Assembly: GCA_039111635.1 (NCBI GenBank) | Contig: JBCAQO010000009.1 | Coordinates: forward strand, 1,612,001 to 1,676,000 | Source of the DNA: Heterobasidion occidentale | Lineage: Eukaryota; Basidiomycota; Agaricomycetes; Russulales; Bondarzewiaceae | DNA: 64,000 nt | Reading direction: 5' to 3' | Part shown: piece by piece, positions 11,052 to 22,078 of the stretch | How the letters are laid out: every line of letters starts with the position of its first letter | How positions within the stretch are numbered: the first letter of the stretch is position 1 | Position numbers and translations under genes: made by a program | The notes under the pieces: generated by a model | Database searches by the model: none | The model's input: the letters and a program-made list of their open reading frames with translations, nothing else | What the model was told of the DNA's origin: nothing

Positions 11052-12732
11052 TGTTACGAACTGCTCGTTCTGTAACCCAAAAGTAACAGGTTCTTCCCTA
11101 GGTCACACAGTGGACTGAGTGATGGGTGAAGTCTTGACTGTATTAGAAGAATAATACAGAGGGTATAACGAGGATCTGTTGATACGCTAGAGGCGTCTCT
11201 AAGTGCTGAGCACAACACCAAAACAACCTCTAGGGCAGGGGGTGCTGGAGCTAGTATCTGATACACAAGGAATTGTTAGTAACAACTTTAGCAAGCGAGG
11301 GCGCACTGAGGAGCAATGGGAAGTGTGAGATTATAGCGCCCAAACAGCTTCGGGACTGCACCAAACAGTGACTGAACATTCAGTCGGTCGTGTCAGAGAC
11401 TCGTCCGGTAACGACAAAGGTAGTGTCGCAACTGACAACTACGTGCTTCAAGAGCCACACGGGACTCTGACAATATACAAGGGAGGACGAGAGGTACGAG
11501 CAAAGAGACGAGTACGAACGTGAACAAGGCCAAATGACGAGGAAGACAAGTTTTCGGAGGTCGACAAAGATGATTTCAATGGTTGAGACAAGTGCAAATG
11601 AGCTCTGAACTGTGGGGTGCAAAAGCTGGTTTATTCGAGAGTTGTATGTAAGTTTTTATAGTAAACAGAGCCCCTAAGTAAAATATGGAACAAGAAATGA
11701 GAGTAAATGCCGAATGGGTGCCAAGCCCTAGCGAACATAGAAGATAAGAAGGTAGGTGAGATGTCCATATGGGTTCTGAAGGTGATAAGGTAAAAGTCAA
11801 TCAGCGATGGCGGAGTCCCAACTGTTTGGTATCCGTCGTATGAGCGTAGGTAGCAGGAACAGGCATTGGAGAACCAATGTGAAAATAAAGAAAAAGTAAT
11901 GTACAACCAGGGTGGCCAAGTAATGGTACAAGATTGTGTTCGACCGACCATGCAGAAGTTGGGAAGATAAGTGATAAGGACCGACCGACTTACGGAGCAC
12001 ATCGGCCAAAGCAGACCACTGGCTCCAATCTTGTAAACTCCTATCGTAACACTCCTGTGCGGTCATGGTAAGTACATGAAGTATGGGCAAACTGACCCAA
12101 GTGCTGCCAAACGTCCTTCGGTGGCTTGTGGTCAGTTGGGTAGGGACCGACCATGTTTGGTAAGAGTCGGTGTCTTTGGTACTTGTCTAGAGCTGTTTGG
12201 TATCTCCCAAAAGCTTCCCGAATACCTCCCTTGGACCCTAGCGTAGGTGCATGCTCATCACTGTATTCAAAGATATGAATAAACGAGGGTAGCAGTAGGT
12301 AGACTGCTACTGAACAAAGAGAATAGACTGAAGATCCTCAGCATATTCTATGGGCCTTATATATCATATAGGGTCTAGGGTAAGAGTCATGCTTCTCTGA
12401 GTATCCACTCTCAGAGAGCTGTGGTCGCCATCTCTCTCAGCCAGCGCCTACTCTTGTACTTCTCCAGTCGCCCCTTTCCATCCAGGTGCAACAAGGTGCT
12501 TACCCATAAGCCCTCAGCCCATGGCATATGAATGCCTATCTCCCTAAGCCGCTCTATCCATGACCCTGTTATATATCCTCTACTGATGTCTTGAAGAACC
12601 ATTGGTCCAGTCGGCTCCTAAAGACATGCCAAATACCTTAATGTACGCTCCGTAGTGGAGCCGCCTAGCATGTGATGCTTGACTAGTGGGTTAGACTGCC
12701 CCCGAAGGGCCCCGATAGATCAAGTCATAACA
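11052..12732 (-). repeat. Family-2 LTR interrupted by a family-3 LTR
   Basis: It starts TGTTACGAACTG and ends AAGTCATAACA on the plus strand. Removing the nested LTR at 11180-12260 leaves about 600 bp, the normal family-2 length. On its right it is followed by the polypurine-tract complement TTACCCCCTTCC, which makes it a 3' LTR. Confidence 0.85.
11180..12260 (-). repeat. Nested family-3 solo LTR
   Basis: A 1081-bp LTR (TGATACGCTAG...GCTCATCA) lies inside the family-2 LTR. A 4-bp CTGT flanks both sides (11176-11179 and 12261-12264). Open frames inside it are LTR sequence. The family-2 LTR is recovered when it is removed. Confidence 0.75.
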
Positions 12733-14879
12733 TTACCCCCTTCCTACGTCCCTGCGCCTGAAGGGACAACTTCCTCAAGCGGAAAGGAAGTCCATCTCAT
12801 TTCATGTACAATTTGCTTTCTAGTCGTCCATGGATCGGAATGCATCTTTCTAATATGACTGCGTTTTCTGGGGTGAAGACCAACTTACGTCATTTACAAC
12901 GCCTAGGAGTTTTCCATCTCCATTGAGCTGTTTGATACGGGTTCCTAGCAGTATCACCACAATACTGTGTCTCCTCCCAATGTTCTTCCTTCATCGGTAT
13001 GTTTTGATGCAAGCAAGTCCCTTGAGTCAAAAGGGAACTCCTCAAACCAGGACTCCCTGGTACTGTTTGTTAAGCCAGTTTTCTGCTCTGGCTGGGGTTC
13101 AGAAAGGTCACATGCAAATGATTATGTGATGAATAGAAACACATCTTGTAGGTGTGTGTTGTTCTTATTCAAAATGCCGAAGGCCATGCTTCAGTGTTTC
13201 CAGGATAGATCTTCTCCTCTGTGATCTCTGGTATCGAGGGGGACTCCAGGTGTGTGTGGGTTGATCACTTTCTCAAGGCTTAGGCCCACCAACCTATGTG
13301 AATCCAGCAAGACCCCTTTAAAGATCCCTAACTCTATCAGCCCTATATGGTGGCCTGTCCAGGTTAGAGGTTGAGTGTTTGTCCAGAGTTTGTTTGTCAC
13401 ATGGGAGCGAGCATGCGGCCACGCTCCACGTATTGAACACGAGGTAAGGATTTTGAAGAATAGACTTTGTGTGTTGTTCTTGAATAGACTTTGACCGGTC
13501 AATTGAACAGACCATATATCCACATTGATAGTGATTATTGTGGGGTTAGCGTAAGGTATGTCCTGGTAGTTTAAACATTGTGCCAGATGTTCCGTAGTTT
13601 TGTGTCTTTGTGGACGTCAGCTAGTTTATACTTAAGTCATTGTGGACTGCCTGCTAGTTTAAACAACAAGGTCATTGCGGACCTATCCATTTCCAACGTT
13701 GGAGTACCTGTAAACAAGACAGCAGACTTTTCTGCACACCAGAACATTCATCGGTGATGCGCATAGGGCCCTAGACCAGGTCCTACTTCTTGACAGGGTT
13801 CCCATTGAGGAAAGGTGGTGTTGGTTTATGCTATATCAAACTGGATAACTTATAGAGTTGGGGCCAGAATAGACTTGTAAGGCTGAAGCCTATTTTGACA
13901 CAACTCACATGGCCCTGTAATGAAGGGCAGCCCAGTTTAACATCATGGAGGATGGTTGTAGTTTATAGTTGTTGCGGATGTCTGCTATCACCTGTCTTGA
14001 ACCTCCCGAGCCTCGATAGATTGATCCTCTGGGGTGAGGGTAGTTTTAAGGTCATTTTGGACTGAGTAATGACTTCACTGTGTTCAAGTCACCGCTCACA
14101 ATCCCTGTGCTTGAAGGGACAGTAGTTTAATGTCATTGTGGACTACTGGGACTGGAAGCGGTAATTCCAGCTCCAGTACGATCCCTAAAACAGAGGGACA
14201 GTAGTTTAACGTCATTTCGGACGTCTTGAAACCTGAGGCACAATCCCAGTTGCCTCTTGACTGGCCCTTGAAGTGGAATTTCTTGCTTCTGGCTCCAAGG
14301 GTAGAATGGGTGCACCATGAAGTAGTTGTGGCCCCGTAGGATGGCTGACGACCCACTCCATGCCCCCAAAACCCTCACACAGAATTGAACCATGTCAAAC
14401 CCATATTCTTTTACCATAGGGTGTATGGAATATGGAAGCGTCTTTGACCTAGTTAGCAGGGTTCTGCAATGATGGGGTCATTACTTCCACCATCTGCCAG
14501 AATACAACCACGTTCCGAGGGTCTTGGTAGCTTTAGCATTGTTCTGGACGATCACTAGTTTATAGTCATTATGGACCAAGCATTTTGTAGTTTTACATTG
14601 TTGCGGATGTAACGTCCTTTTCTTGTCTGTTTGGCTACTTAGTGGAGTGCGACTACTATGTGCGTGCATCACAAAAGGGCCCCCTAATGCAGAAACAACC
14701 CTGTAAAACTGGAAATCTAAAGTGGGATGTCCAAACACCTGTCAGACCTTGACAGCAAGGGAAGGTCCACCGTTCTCCAACAGTGAACATGCAACATGAT
14801 TTTCCCAGCATACTAGTACCAAGGTTATGTCAAATCAAGAACCTCCTAATGCGGAAAGGGTCCTGTAAAACTGGGGATC
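12733..14879 (-). repeat. Chromovirus 3' region with dispersed TAGTTTA...GCGGAC motifs
   Basis: This non-coding 3' region of the left half carries about a dozen degenerate copies of a motif near TAGTTTAACGTCATTGCGGAC. Copies lie near 13567, 13590, 13621, 13650, 13935, 13956, 14039, 14119, 14199, 14526, 14552 and 14585. Spacing is irregular, 25-150 bp or more. The frames at 13191-14738 are not conserved as proteins. Confidence 0.7.
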
Positions 14880-15601
14880 CTAGTGGGATGCCCAATCACT
14901 TGTCAGAATACCTCTTAACAACAAGAGTGTTAAATGCTTCCTGTATGCAGAGTAGAGAGGGTGAACGGAATTGGTCAGGTACTTCCCCTGCCTTCTTATC
15001 TTTTCACAGTTTAACGTCATGTAGGACGTTCCAGGCAGGTGTCCTGTGCGTGAAACTGGTGCCTGTGGTGTGGAGGGTCTTTTTCTCTCTATCCCTTTTC
15101 GAGACAAGGGGTTCCTCAACTCCCTTGCCTAATATCCTCCTCCAATGTCCCCATAGTCTCCAGCTGGTTCTTGTATACCTCATTCAGCAACTGTAGGCGA
15201 TGCCAGGTTTGCAGGGTCTCTTGGTCCTCCTCCGCTTCTCATCTCCTGTCTTGCGTTTCCTTGAGCCAGCGCTGTTGCCAGTCGTGGAGGCATTGGTGGA
15301 GCAGGCCTTCCTTCTTCTTGGTGTCTCTTATTGTGCTCGTCATGAGTTCCCTCAGCCTGAGGTGAGGCTTGTAGTTCCGTTCAATGTTTGGTGATGAGCA
15401 TGGCGAGATGGGTGGAGACTGGTATGGAAACTCCTTCTGGAGTCTTCGGACAGCCAGTTCGGCCAGGGTGTCCAGTATTGGGGTTGGTGGCGGCAAGGAT
15501 GATGTCTGGTGAGGGGTTCCTTGACGGTAATAAGGTAGTTCCTTTATCAATAAGCATAGTGCATCCAGGGAAGTAGTAGAGGGAAGAGTGGTCAGACATG
15601 T
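14880..15601 (-). pseudogene. Remnant of chromovirus extra ORF (ORF2)
   Basis: The minus-strand frames 15381-15599 (starting MSDHSSLYYFPG) and 15239-15550 (ending in a basic coiled-coil-like stretch, RELMTSTIRDTKKKEGLLHQ) match the ORF that follows integrase in the complete element at 25641-26082. The downstream part is collapsed to fragments (14880-15119). Function is unknown. Confidence 0.5.
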
Positions 15602-15660
15602 GCTGGTGGAAGGGTTCTTTCTTTTCTAAGAGGGAGAGCTGTCTCTCCTTATATACCTTC

Positions 15661-15831
15661 CTAGAGCTTAATCACTGCAGGTCGGGGCTTGTCTGGATAT
15701 CTTTTGTGAAACTTGCGAAGTGCCTCATCGGCCGTATCTTTGAGAAGGGCAAAGGGTTCCCAGGTGTTATCTGCTTTGGAGTATCCGACCCACTTGACAA
15801 GGTATTTGGTACCCTGTCCTTGGCGCTTTGA
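15661..15831 (-). pseudogene. Integrase C-terminal chromodomain fragment
   Basis: The minus frame encodes GTKYLVKWVGY and DNTWEPFALLKDTADEALRKF, the core of a chromodomain found at the C terminus of chromovirus integrases. It matches 26141-26300 of the complete element. The sequence stops at the inversion junction at 15831, so all upstream pol is missing here. Confidence 0.8.
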
Positions 15832-18466
15832 AGAACCCTGCTGACTAGGTCGAGGCGCTTCCATATTCCATGTGCCCTACAGTAAAAGAATATGGGGTTG
15901 ACACGGTTCAATTCCATGCGAGGGGTTTGGAGACTTGGAGCGGGTCGTTAGCCATCCTACAGGACCACAACTACTCTATGGTGTGCCCATTCTACCCTTG
16001 GAGTCAGAAGCAAGAAATTCTGCTTCAAGGGCCAGTCAAGAGGCAACTGAGACTGTGCCTCAGGTTCAGATGTCCAAAATGACGTTAAACTACTGTCCCT
16101 TAGTTCTAGGGATCGTACTGGAGCTGGAATTACCGCTTCCAGTCCTAGTAGTCCACAATGACGTTAAACTACCATCCCTTCAAGCACAGGGATTGTTGAT
16201 TGATGTTATTGTTGACACCATAACGTTGATCTAGTCCGCAATGATGATAAACTACTTGCTCCTTCAGACATAGGAGTTGGGGTTGATGTCCACGACCTTG
16301 GGCACCCACCAGTCCGAAATGACCTTAAAACTACCCTCTATTAGGTTGGAGACCTATCACGTGCACTGATGCATGAAGGGAATCCCTAGGCTAAACTTCC
16401 ACAGTGTCGTAGAGCTGTAGACTCCAATGGATGAAGATGACTGATCATCTTTGAACCCTTTGAAGGAACTCAGGGTCGCTGTCTGCCTTGTCCTCAAAGA
16501 GGTTAAGAAGATGATCTTGAGGTCCTCTCAATGGTGAGGAGAAACTGGATGATCTTCTCCTGTCCAACAGATGACGCGAGGAGATGTCCAACTGAGAACA
16601 CGGAAGGCGGTGAGGCCGGTGTAGTAGTGGGTGAATAGAGAGAGTGAAGTGAAGTGAGACGAGTCCAGTGTGTCATCAGACCATGTAAGGAAGTCTCAGA
16701 TCTGACAGAGATCACGAAGTGTGGGCTAGAAAGGTAGCTAGACACTGGGCGCAGTGTAGAGATCAAGTGTATTACAGGTGAACAAGCTGAGCTTCTTAGA
16801 AGCTCATCTCGCCTATTTATACAGAGAAGTATCTAGGGCTGGATCAGGATCTGGTCTGTGCACTTCTCAGGTACCAAAAGTAAACAATTGAGATCCATAA
16901 GCAAAGATGCATCATCAATCTAATGTCTGTCCATATCCATATCAAATGTCTAGCCACATTATGATTGATCAGGAACCAGGGACAGGGCCAGGAACCAATG
17001 TCTGTCCACATCAAGAACCAGGAACAATAAGTAAGTGTTCATGCAGTTAGCATGTCAATGGTAATGAGTCATCGAGAACAGTCCAAGCCTGAATCACGTT
17101 CAAAGCACTTGACCAGCCCATTTGCTCACGTGCAAAGCACGCATTAGGACGTGATCCTAACACCCTCACCCCAGAGGATCAAATCTATCGAGGCTCGGGA
17201 GGTTCAAGCCAGACAATAGCAGACATCTGCAATGACTGTAAACTACAGCCATCCTCCATGACGTTAAACTGGGCTGCCCTTCATTACAGGGCCATGTGAG
17301 TTGTGTCAAAATAGGCTTCCGCCTTACAAGTCTATTCAGGACACACCTCTATAAGTTATCCGGTTTGATATAGTATAAACCGTCACTATCTTTCCTCAAT
17401 GGAAACCCTGTCAAGAAGTAGGACCTGGTCTAGGGCCCTATGCGCATCACCAATGGATGTTCTGGTGCGCAGAAAAGTCTGCTGTCTTGTTTACAGGTAC
17501 TTCTACGTTAGAGATGGATAGGTCTGCAACAACCTTGTTGTTTAAACTAGCAGGGCAGTCCGCAACGACTTATGTATAAACTAGCCTCAGTTTGCAATGA
17601 CTTAAGGATAAACTAGCTGACGTTCCCAAAGACGCAAAACTACGGAACATCCGGCATAATGTTTAAACTACCAGGACATACCTTACACTGACCCCACAGT
17701 AATCACTGTCAATGTGGACGCAAAAGTCTATTCAAGAATGACGCACAAATCTATTTTTCAAATCCTTACCTCGTGTTCAATACGTGGAGTGTGGCTGCAT
17801 GCTCGCTCCTATGTGACAAACAAACTCTGGATGAACACTCAACCTCTAACCTGGACAGGCCACCATATAGGGCTGATAGAGTTAGGGATCTTTAAAGGGG
17901 TCTTGCTGGATTCACATAGGTTGGTGGGCCTAAGCCTTGAGAAAGTGATCAACCCACACACACCTGGAGTCCCCTCAATACCGGAGATCACAGAGGAGAA
18001 GATCTATTCTGAAAACACTAAAGCATGGCCTTCGGCATTTTGAAGAAGTACAACACACACCCACACAAACACATTTCTATTCATCATCACATAATCATCC
18101 GCATGTGACACCTTTCTAGACACCAGTCAGAAGTCAAGAACTGGCTTAACAAACGGGAGCAGATGGACACTGCTCGAGACTGTACTCCGAAACAAAATGT
18201 AGCCAATGAAGGAAGAACATCAGAGAGAAACATGGTATTGTGGCAATACTGCAGCACTCTACATCAAACAGCTCAATAGAGAAGGAAAACTCCTAGGCAT
18301 TGTAAACAACATAAGTCGGTCTTCGCCCCTGAAAACAAAGTCATATCGGAAGGACACATTCCAATCCATGGATGACCAGAAAGCAAATTGTACATGGAAT
18401 GAGATGGACTTCCTTTTTGCTCAAGAAAGTTGTCCCTTCAGGCGCAGGGACGTAGAAAGGGGGTAA
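15832..18466 (+). repeat. Right arm of the inverted duplication: chromovirus 3' region
   Basis: In plus orientation this repeats the left-arm 3' region, including the same short frames (for example 15870-16082 matches the reverse strand of 14133-14417) and the dispersed motif in reverse complement (GTCCGCAATGACGTTAAACTA type). It is split by the solo LTR at 16339-17162. The polypurine tract AGAAAGGGGGTAA at 18454-18466 borders the LTR. Confidence 0.75.
16334..17167 (-). repeat. Family-1 solo LTR with perfect 5-bp target duplication
   Basis: The LTR spans 16339-17162 and is flanked by CCCTC at 16334-16338 and 17163-17167. Removing the LTR and one CCCTC restores continuous sequence matching the left arm near 14040. 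It is therefore a genuine insertion followed by LTR-LTR recombination, younger than the inverted duplication or its parent copy. Confidence 0.9.
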
Positions 18467-19056
18467 TGTTATGACTTGACCTATCAGGGCCCTTTGGGGC
18501 CGTGTCTATCTGATGGTTCAAGCATCACATGCTAGGCAGCTCCACTGCGGAGCGTACATCAAGGTATTTGGCATGTCCTTAGGAGCCGACTAGCAATGGT
18601 TCTTCAAGACATCAGTAGAGGATATATGACATGATCAAGGGTAGGACAGCTTAGGAAGATAAGCATTCACATGTCATAAGATAGGTACAAATGTGTCATG
18701 GGCTTAGGGCTTATGGGTAAGCACCTCATTGCACCTGGATGGAAAGGTGCAACTGGAGAAGTACAAGAGTAGGCACCAGCTGAGAGAGACGGCGACCACA
18801 GCTCTCTGAGAGTGGATACTCAGAGAAGCATGGACTCTTACCCTAGACCCTATACGGTATATAAGGCCCATAGAATAGGCTGAGAATCTTCAGTCTATTC
18901 TCTTGATTCCCTGGTATCGTCACATACCAGAATCCTCGCTCTATCCTCCTGTATTATTCCTCTAATACAGTCAAGACTTTGTCCATCACTCTGTTCACTG
19001 TGCGACCTAGGGAAGAACCTGTTACTCTTGGGTTACTGAACGAGCAGTTCATAACA
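18467..19056 (+). repeat. Family-2 LTR, plus orientation
   Basis: A 590-bp LTR from TGTTATGACTTG to CAGTTCATAACA, preceded by the polypurine tract, so it is a 3' LTR. Confidence 0.85.
18858..18864 (+). promoter_or_regulatory. Family-2 LTR TATA box
   Basis: TATATAA in the context CGGTATATAAGGCC. The same box is present in the LTRs at 11052 and 21462 but is deleted from the LTR at 32872. Confidence 0.6.
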
Positions 19057-21456
19057 ATAAGGGCCTCAGTGCTTAGAGAGGTGGCGCACTCATCAGCAAT
19101 GTTTGTCTTACTTCACAGATACCACTGTGATGTTTGTTTGTTCAAATGTTTTATGCTAGCCATTATAGGAGGGAAAAGGGTTTGAAGTTTGGAGCTTTAA
19201 CAATGCATTTGCATAATTGACACATGGATCTCACATGAGTTCTATTATTAACCCTAGCACTTAGCCCTTTCCTGACAGTGTTGGCTGTAATAGAGACTAT
19301 GGTTCAGGCATAGTGGTTGGTCATAGACCTTATTTCCAGGTTAGGTTGTGCCTTCTAACCTTAGAAGTTCAGTCAGTGGCTGCTTGGGCCAGACAAGAGT
19401 TCTGAATCAGATCATTGGCAAGTCATGGGAAAAAATAAAAATTTTATGTGATGAATTGAGCAAAACAGTGAACCCTCTCCTAAAGAGAGGAAACCACTGC
19501 CCTAACGGGCATTACCTGGTCCTTTGTGTAGAGCCATTTCTGTTTTATCTATAGCAATGGCAACTTGTAGTGTGGCATTACCAAACTTGAGTTTATACTA
19601 TTGTACAAGTTACATACTTGTCTTCAAGCATTGCATTTTTTTCACATCAAATCATGGTACAACACCTACAGTATGCCACCTCATTGATGACAACTGATAC
19701 CTTCCCCTGCAATGTGCCCTCCCAATGGCCATGGCGGTAACAACAAAGGATGAAATCCTTGTCTACCGTTTGTATCTTCTTTGTCCTACTACCAGAAGGA
19801 AATAGTCAAGCAACTTTTGCTACCAAGGGACCATTTTGTGTGCAGACAGTTATAATGTGTTGTGTTACCATCCGGTCTATGATATGCCTTGTTGCACTGA
19901 ATACTGGTGATCTTGAATCCTTAGGCTCTATACTTCTTCACGCAGGCACTATACTTCCACTGTATCTCCACAATAGACAAGACACAACCATGTCCCTCTA
20001 GTGTCATCCAAGGATAGGCAATGGTCAATCCATCTATGTACATGGCATTGAGCACTAAGGTCTCTCAGTAGCTCATGAGTAGTATAAGAGAGGAGGGTCT
20101 CATGCTGATGATGACATTGATTTTTGTTTGCCAGTGAGTGTGCATCATGTGAACAGCACCTGTGATGATTGACCACCGCCTCCCCCACATAGTCATGGAT
20201 TTCTAAAAACTTGATCACCTTTTGTCCCACTGACATGGATGTGTAGAGATCCAAATCATGTGGCTCCTATGTGGTTTATTTCATGCCCCATAGAACAAAC
20301 TAAAGTACAAACAATCTGGAGAGGGTAGATTTTATGTGCTGCATAAGGGACCGGAATTCATAAGAGGTATTAAAATATGGATGGAGTGCTCTTTTATACT
20401 TGAGGCAAAGGTATGTTTTGACAAGTTCCCACCACCAAAAAGATACTTGGCTTGCAATAAGCAGTTCCTTCAACATCAATTTGTCTATCAACTAAAGAGG
20501 AAATTGTCACAGCCCTCAAACACTAGATGTGGTGGACACGCTAAACTGGCGTTACAAGGAAATGTGTTGTGTGTGGAAAAGGTGATCTCGTTGAGAACAG
20601 TGGTATGTATGACAATCTCTTCATCCAGGAAATAGGCATTCTTGTGAGTGAGAGACAGTGGTGTAGCAGAATTGTTAGTTATGGGGAAATGTTTTGTGCA
20701 GTGCATGGTCATCCCTGAGTCTTATTTATCTCAAACTATAGAGGGGCTCATAACATTGCACCCATTTTGTGTAGTGGAAATACATGATATCATATTTTTA
20801 AGTTTCTATTTTCTCAAAATACTTTCCAATTCCTGCTCCATAAAAACAGCAGAGGCATTCCCAACCACTCTGCCTATGTTCTTGCAAGTTCCTTGAGGTT
20901 GACCTTTGTGTTCTTTTGCCATGTTCCATTGATGGGCCCATTCTTCACCATGATTACCGTTCCTTGTGTGTGATCCTTCCTTTGAGATGCAGTAATACCT
21001 ATCATCAAATTAAAGGATTGATGGGCATTGACTAGCTTGCAAGGACCAACTATACTATCCCCTTTAGGAGCAGTCAAGTAGTATGTATAGTACTAATTAT
21101 GGATGAATGAGTGTCGATCGTAAAAGTTGACTACTGTTATTTTTTCTCTTGGACCAAGAATGTCCTCCATTGTGGCCTCGGTCAGCAAGCCACTACTGAA
21201 GAACCTCATGTCAGCGGTATCCAATAGGCTTTCTATGTCATCATACATTCTAGGTACGCCAGATGGGCAGAACATGTTAGAGAAAATCAAGACTGTGGTG
21301 GCAATGCCAATGTGCAATCCTTGCTTGGCCAACATAACAAATTATAATGCAATGTGTTCATTAGTGTGGAACCAGGATGAGAATTTCGATGTACAAGGGC
21401 AAAGTTCGAAGCATGGCTCAAACAGATAGAGAGGACAATTGTTATTTTGGCCTGTG
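19057..21456 (-). other. Left side of the 12-kb element's insertion site: decayed coding sequence
   Basis: No recognisable domain. The minus strand holds two adjacent protein-like frames, 21093-21335 (includes LLTEATMEDILGPREKITVV) and 20874-21077, that look like parts of one broken gene. Smaller pieces lie at 20488-20712 and 19949-20254. The sequence continues across the element to 33415, where it was contiguous before the insertion. I cannot say whether it is a host gene or an old transposon. Confidence 0.35.
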
Positions 21457-21461
21457 GTTGT

Positions 21462-22063
21462 TGTTATGAACTGCTTGTTCAATAACCCAAGAGTAACAGG
21501 TTCTTCCCTAGGTTGCACAGTGAACTGAGTGATGGGCAAAGTCTCGACTGTATTAGAGGACTAACACAGGAGGGCATAGCAAGATAGGTATGTGGAGATA
21601 CCTTAAGAACAAAGGTTCCACTGTAGGGAGACAGTAGTGAACTAAGAGAATAGACTGAAGATCCTTAGCCTTATTTTATGGGCCTTATATACCATATAGG
21701 GTCTAGGGTAAGAGTCCATGTGCTTCTCCAAGTATTCACTCTCAGAGAGCTGTGGTCGCTGTCTCTCTCAGCCGGTGCCTACTCTTGTACTTCTCCAGTC
21801 ACACCTTTCCATCAGGTGCGACAAGGTGCTTACCCATAAGCCCTAAGCCCATGGCATGTAAATGCCTATCTTATCAATCTGCTATACCTATGACCCTGTC
21901 ATATATCCTCTACCGATGTCTTGAAGAACCATTGGTCTAGTCAGCTCCTAAGGGCATGCCGAGTACCTTGGTGTACGCTCCATAGTGGAGCCGCCTAGCA
22001 TGTGATGCTTGAGCTATCGGTTAGACACAGACCCGAAGGGCCCCAATAGGTCAAGTCATAACA
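21462..22063 (-). repeat. 3' LTR of the complete element
   Basis: A 602-bp LTR, TGTTATGAACTG...AAGTCATAACA on the plus strand. It keeps the 64-bp TATA-containing segment (21682-21745) that its partner lacks. Otherwise it is very similar to the partner. Confidence 0.9.
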
Positions 22064-22078
22064 TTACCCCCTTTCTAC
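22064..22078 (-). other. Polypurine tract
   Basis: On the minus strand this reads GTAGAAAGGGGGTAA, directly before the 3' LTR. The same tract is at 18454-18466. Confidence 0.7.

Larger units (their letters stand above)
11052..19056. mobile_element. Inverted duplication of the 3' half of a family-2 chromovirus
   Basis: The left half (11052-15831) is a family-2 3' LTR, 3' region, extra ORF and chromodomain in minus orientation. The right half (15832-19056) is the same 3' region and LTR in plus orientation. Arms 11052-14466 and 15832-19056 match in reverse complement, apart from one nested solo LTR in each. The switch occurs at about 15831, between the chromodomain sequence and a point that corresponds to about 14466 of the left half. 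Flanks TACAC and ATAAG do not match, so this is a rearrangement and not a simple insertion. Confidence 0.8.

Noticed and set aside
11380..12090. Minus-strand frames with membrane-like composition
   Set aside because: They lie inside the nested family-3 LTR and repeat LTR sequence.
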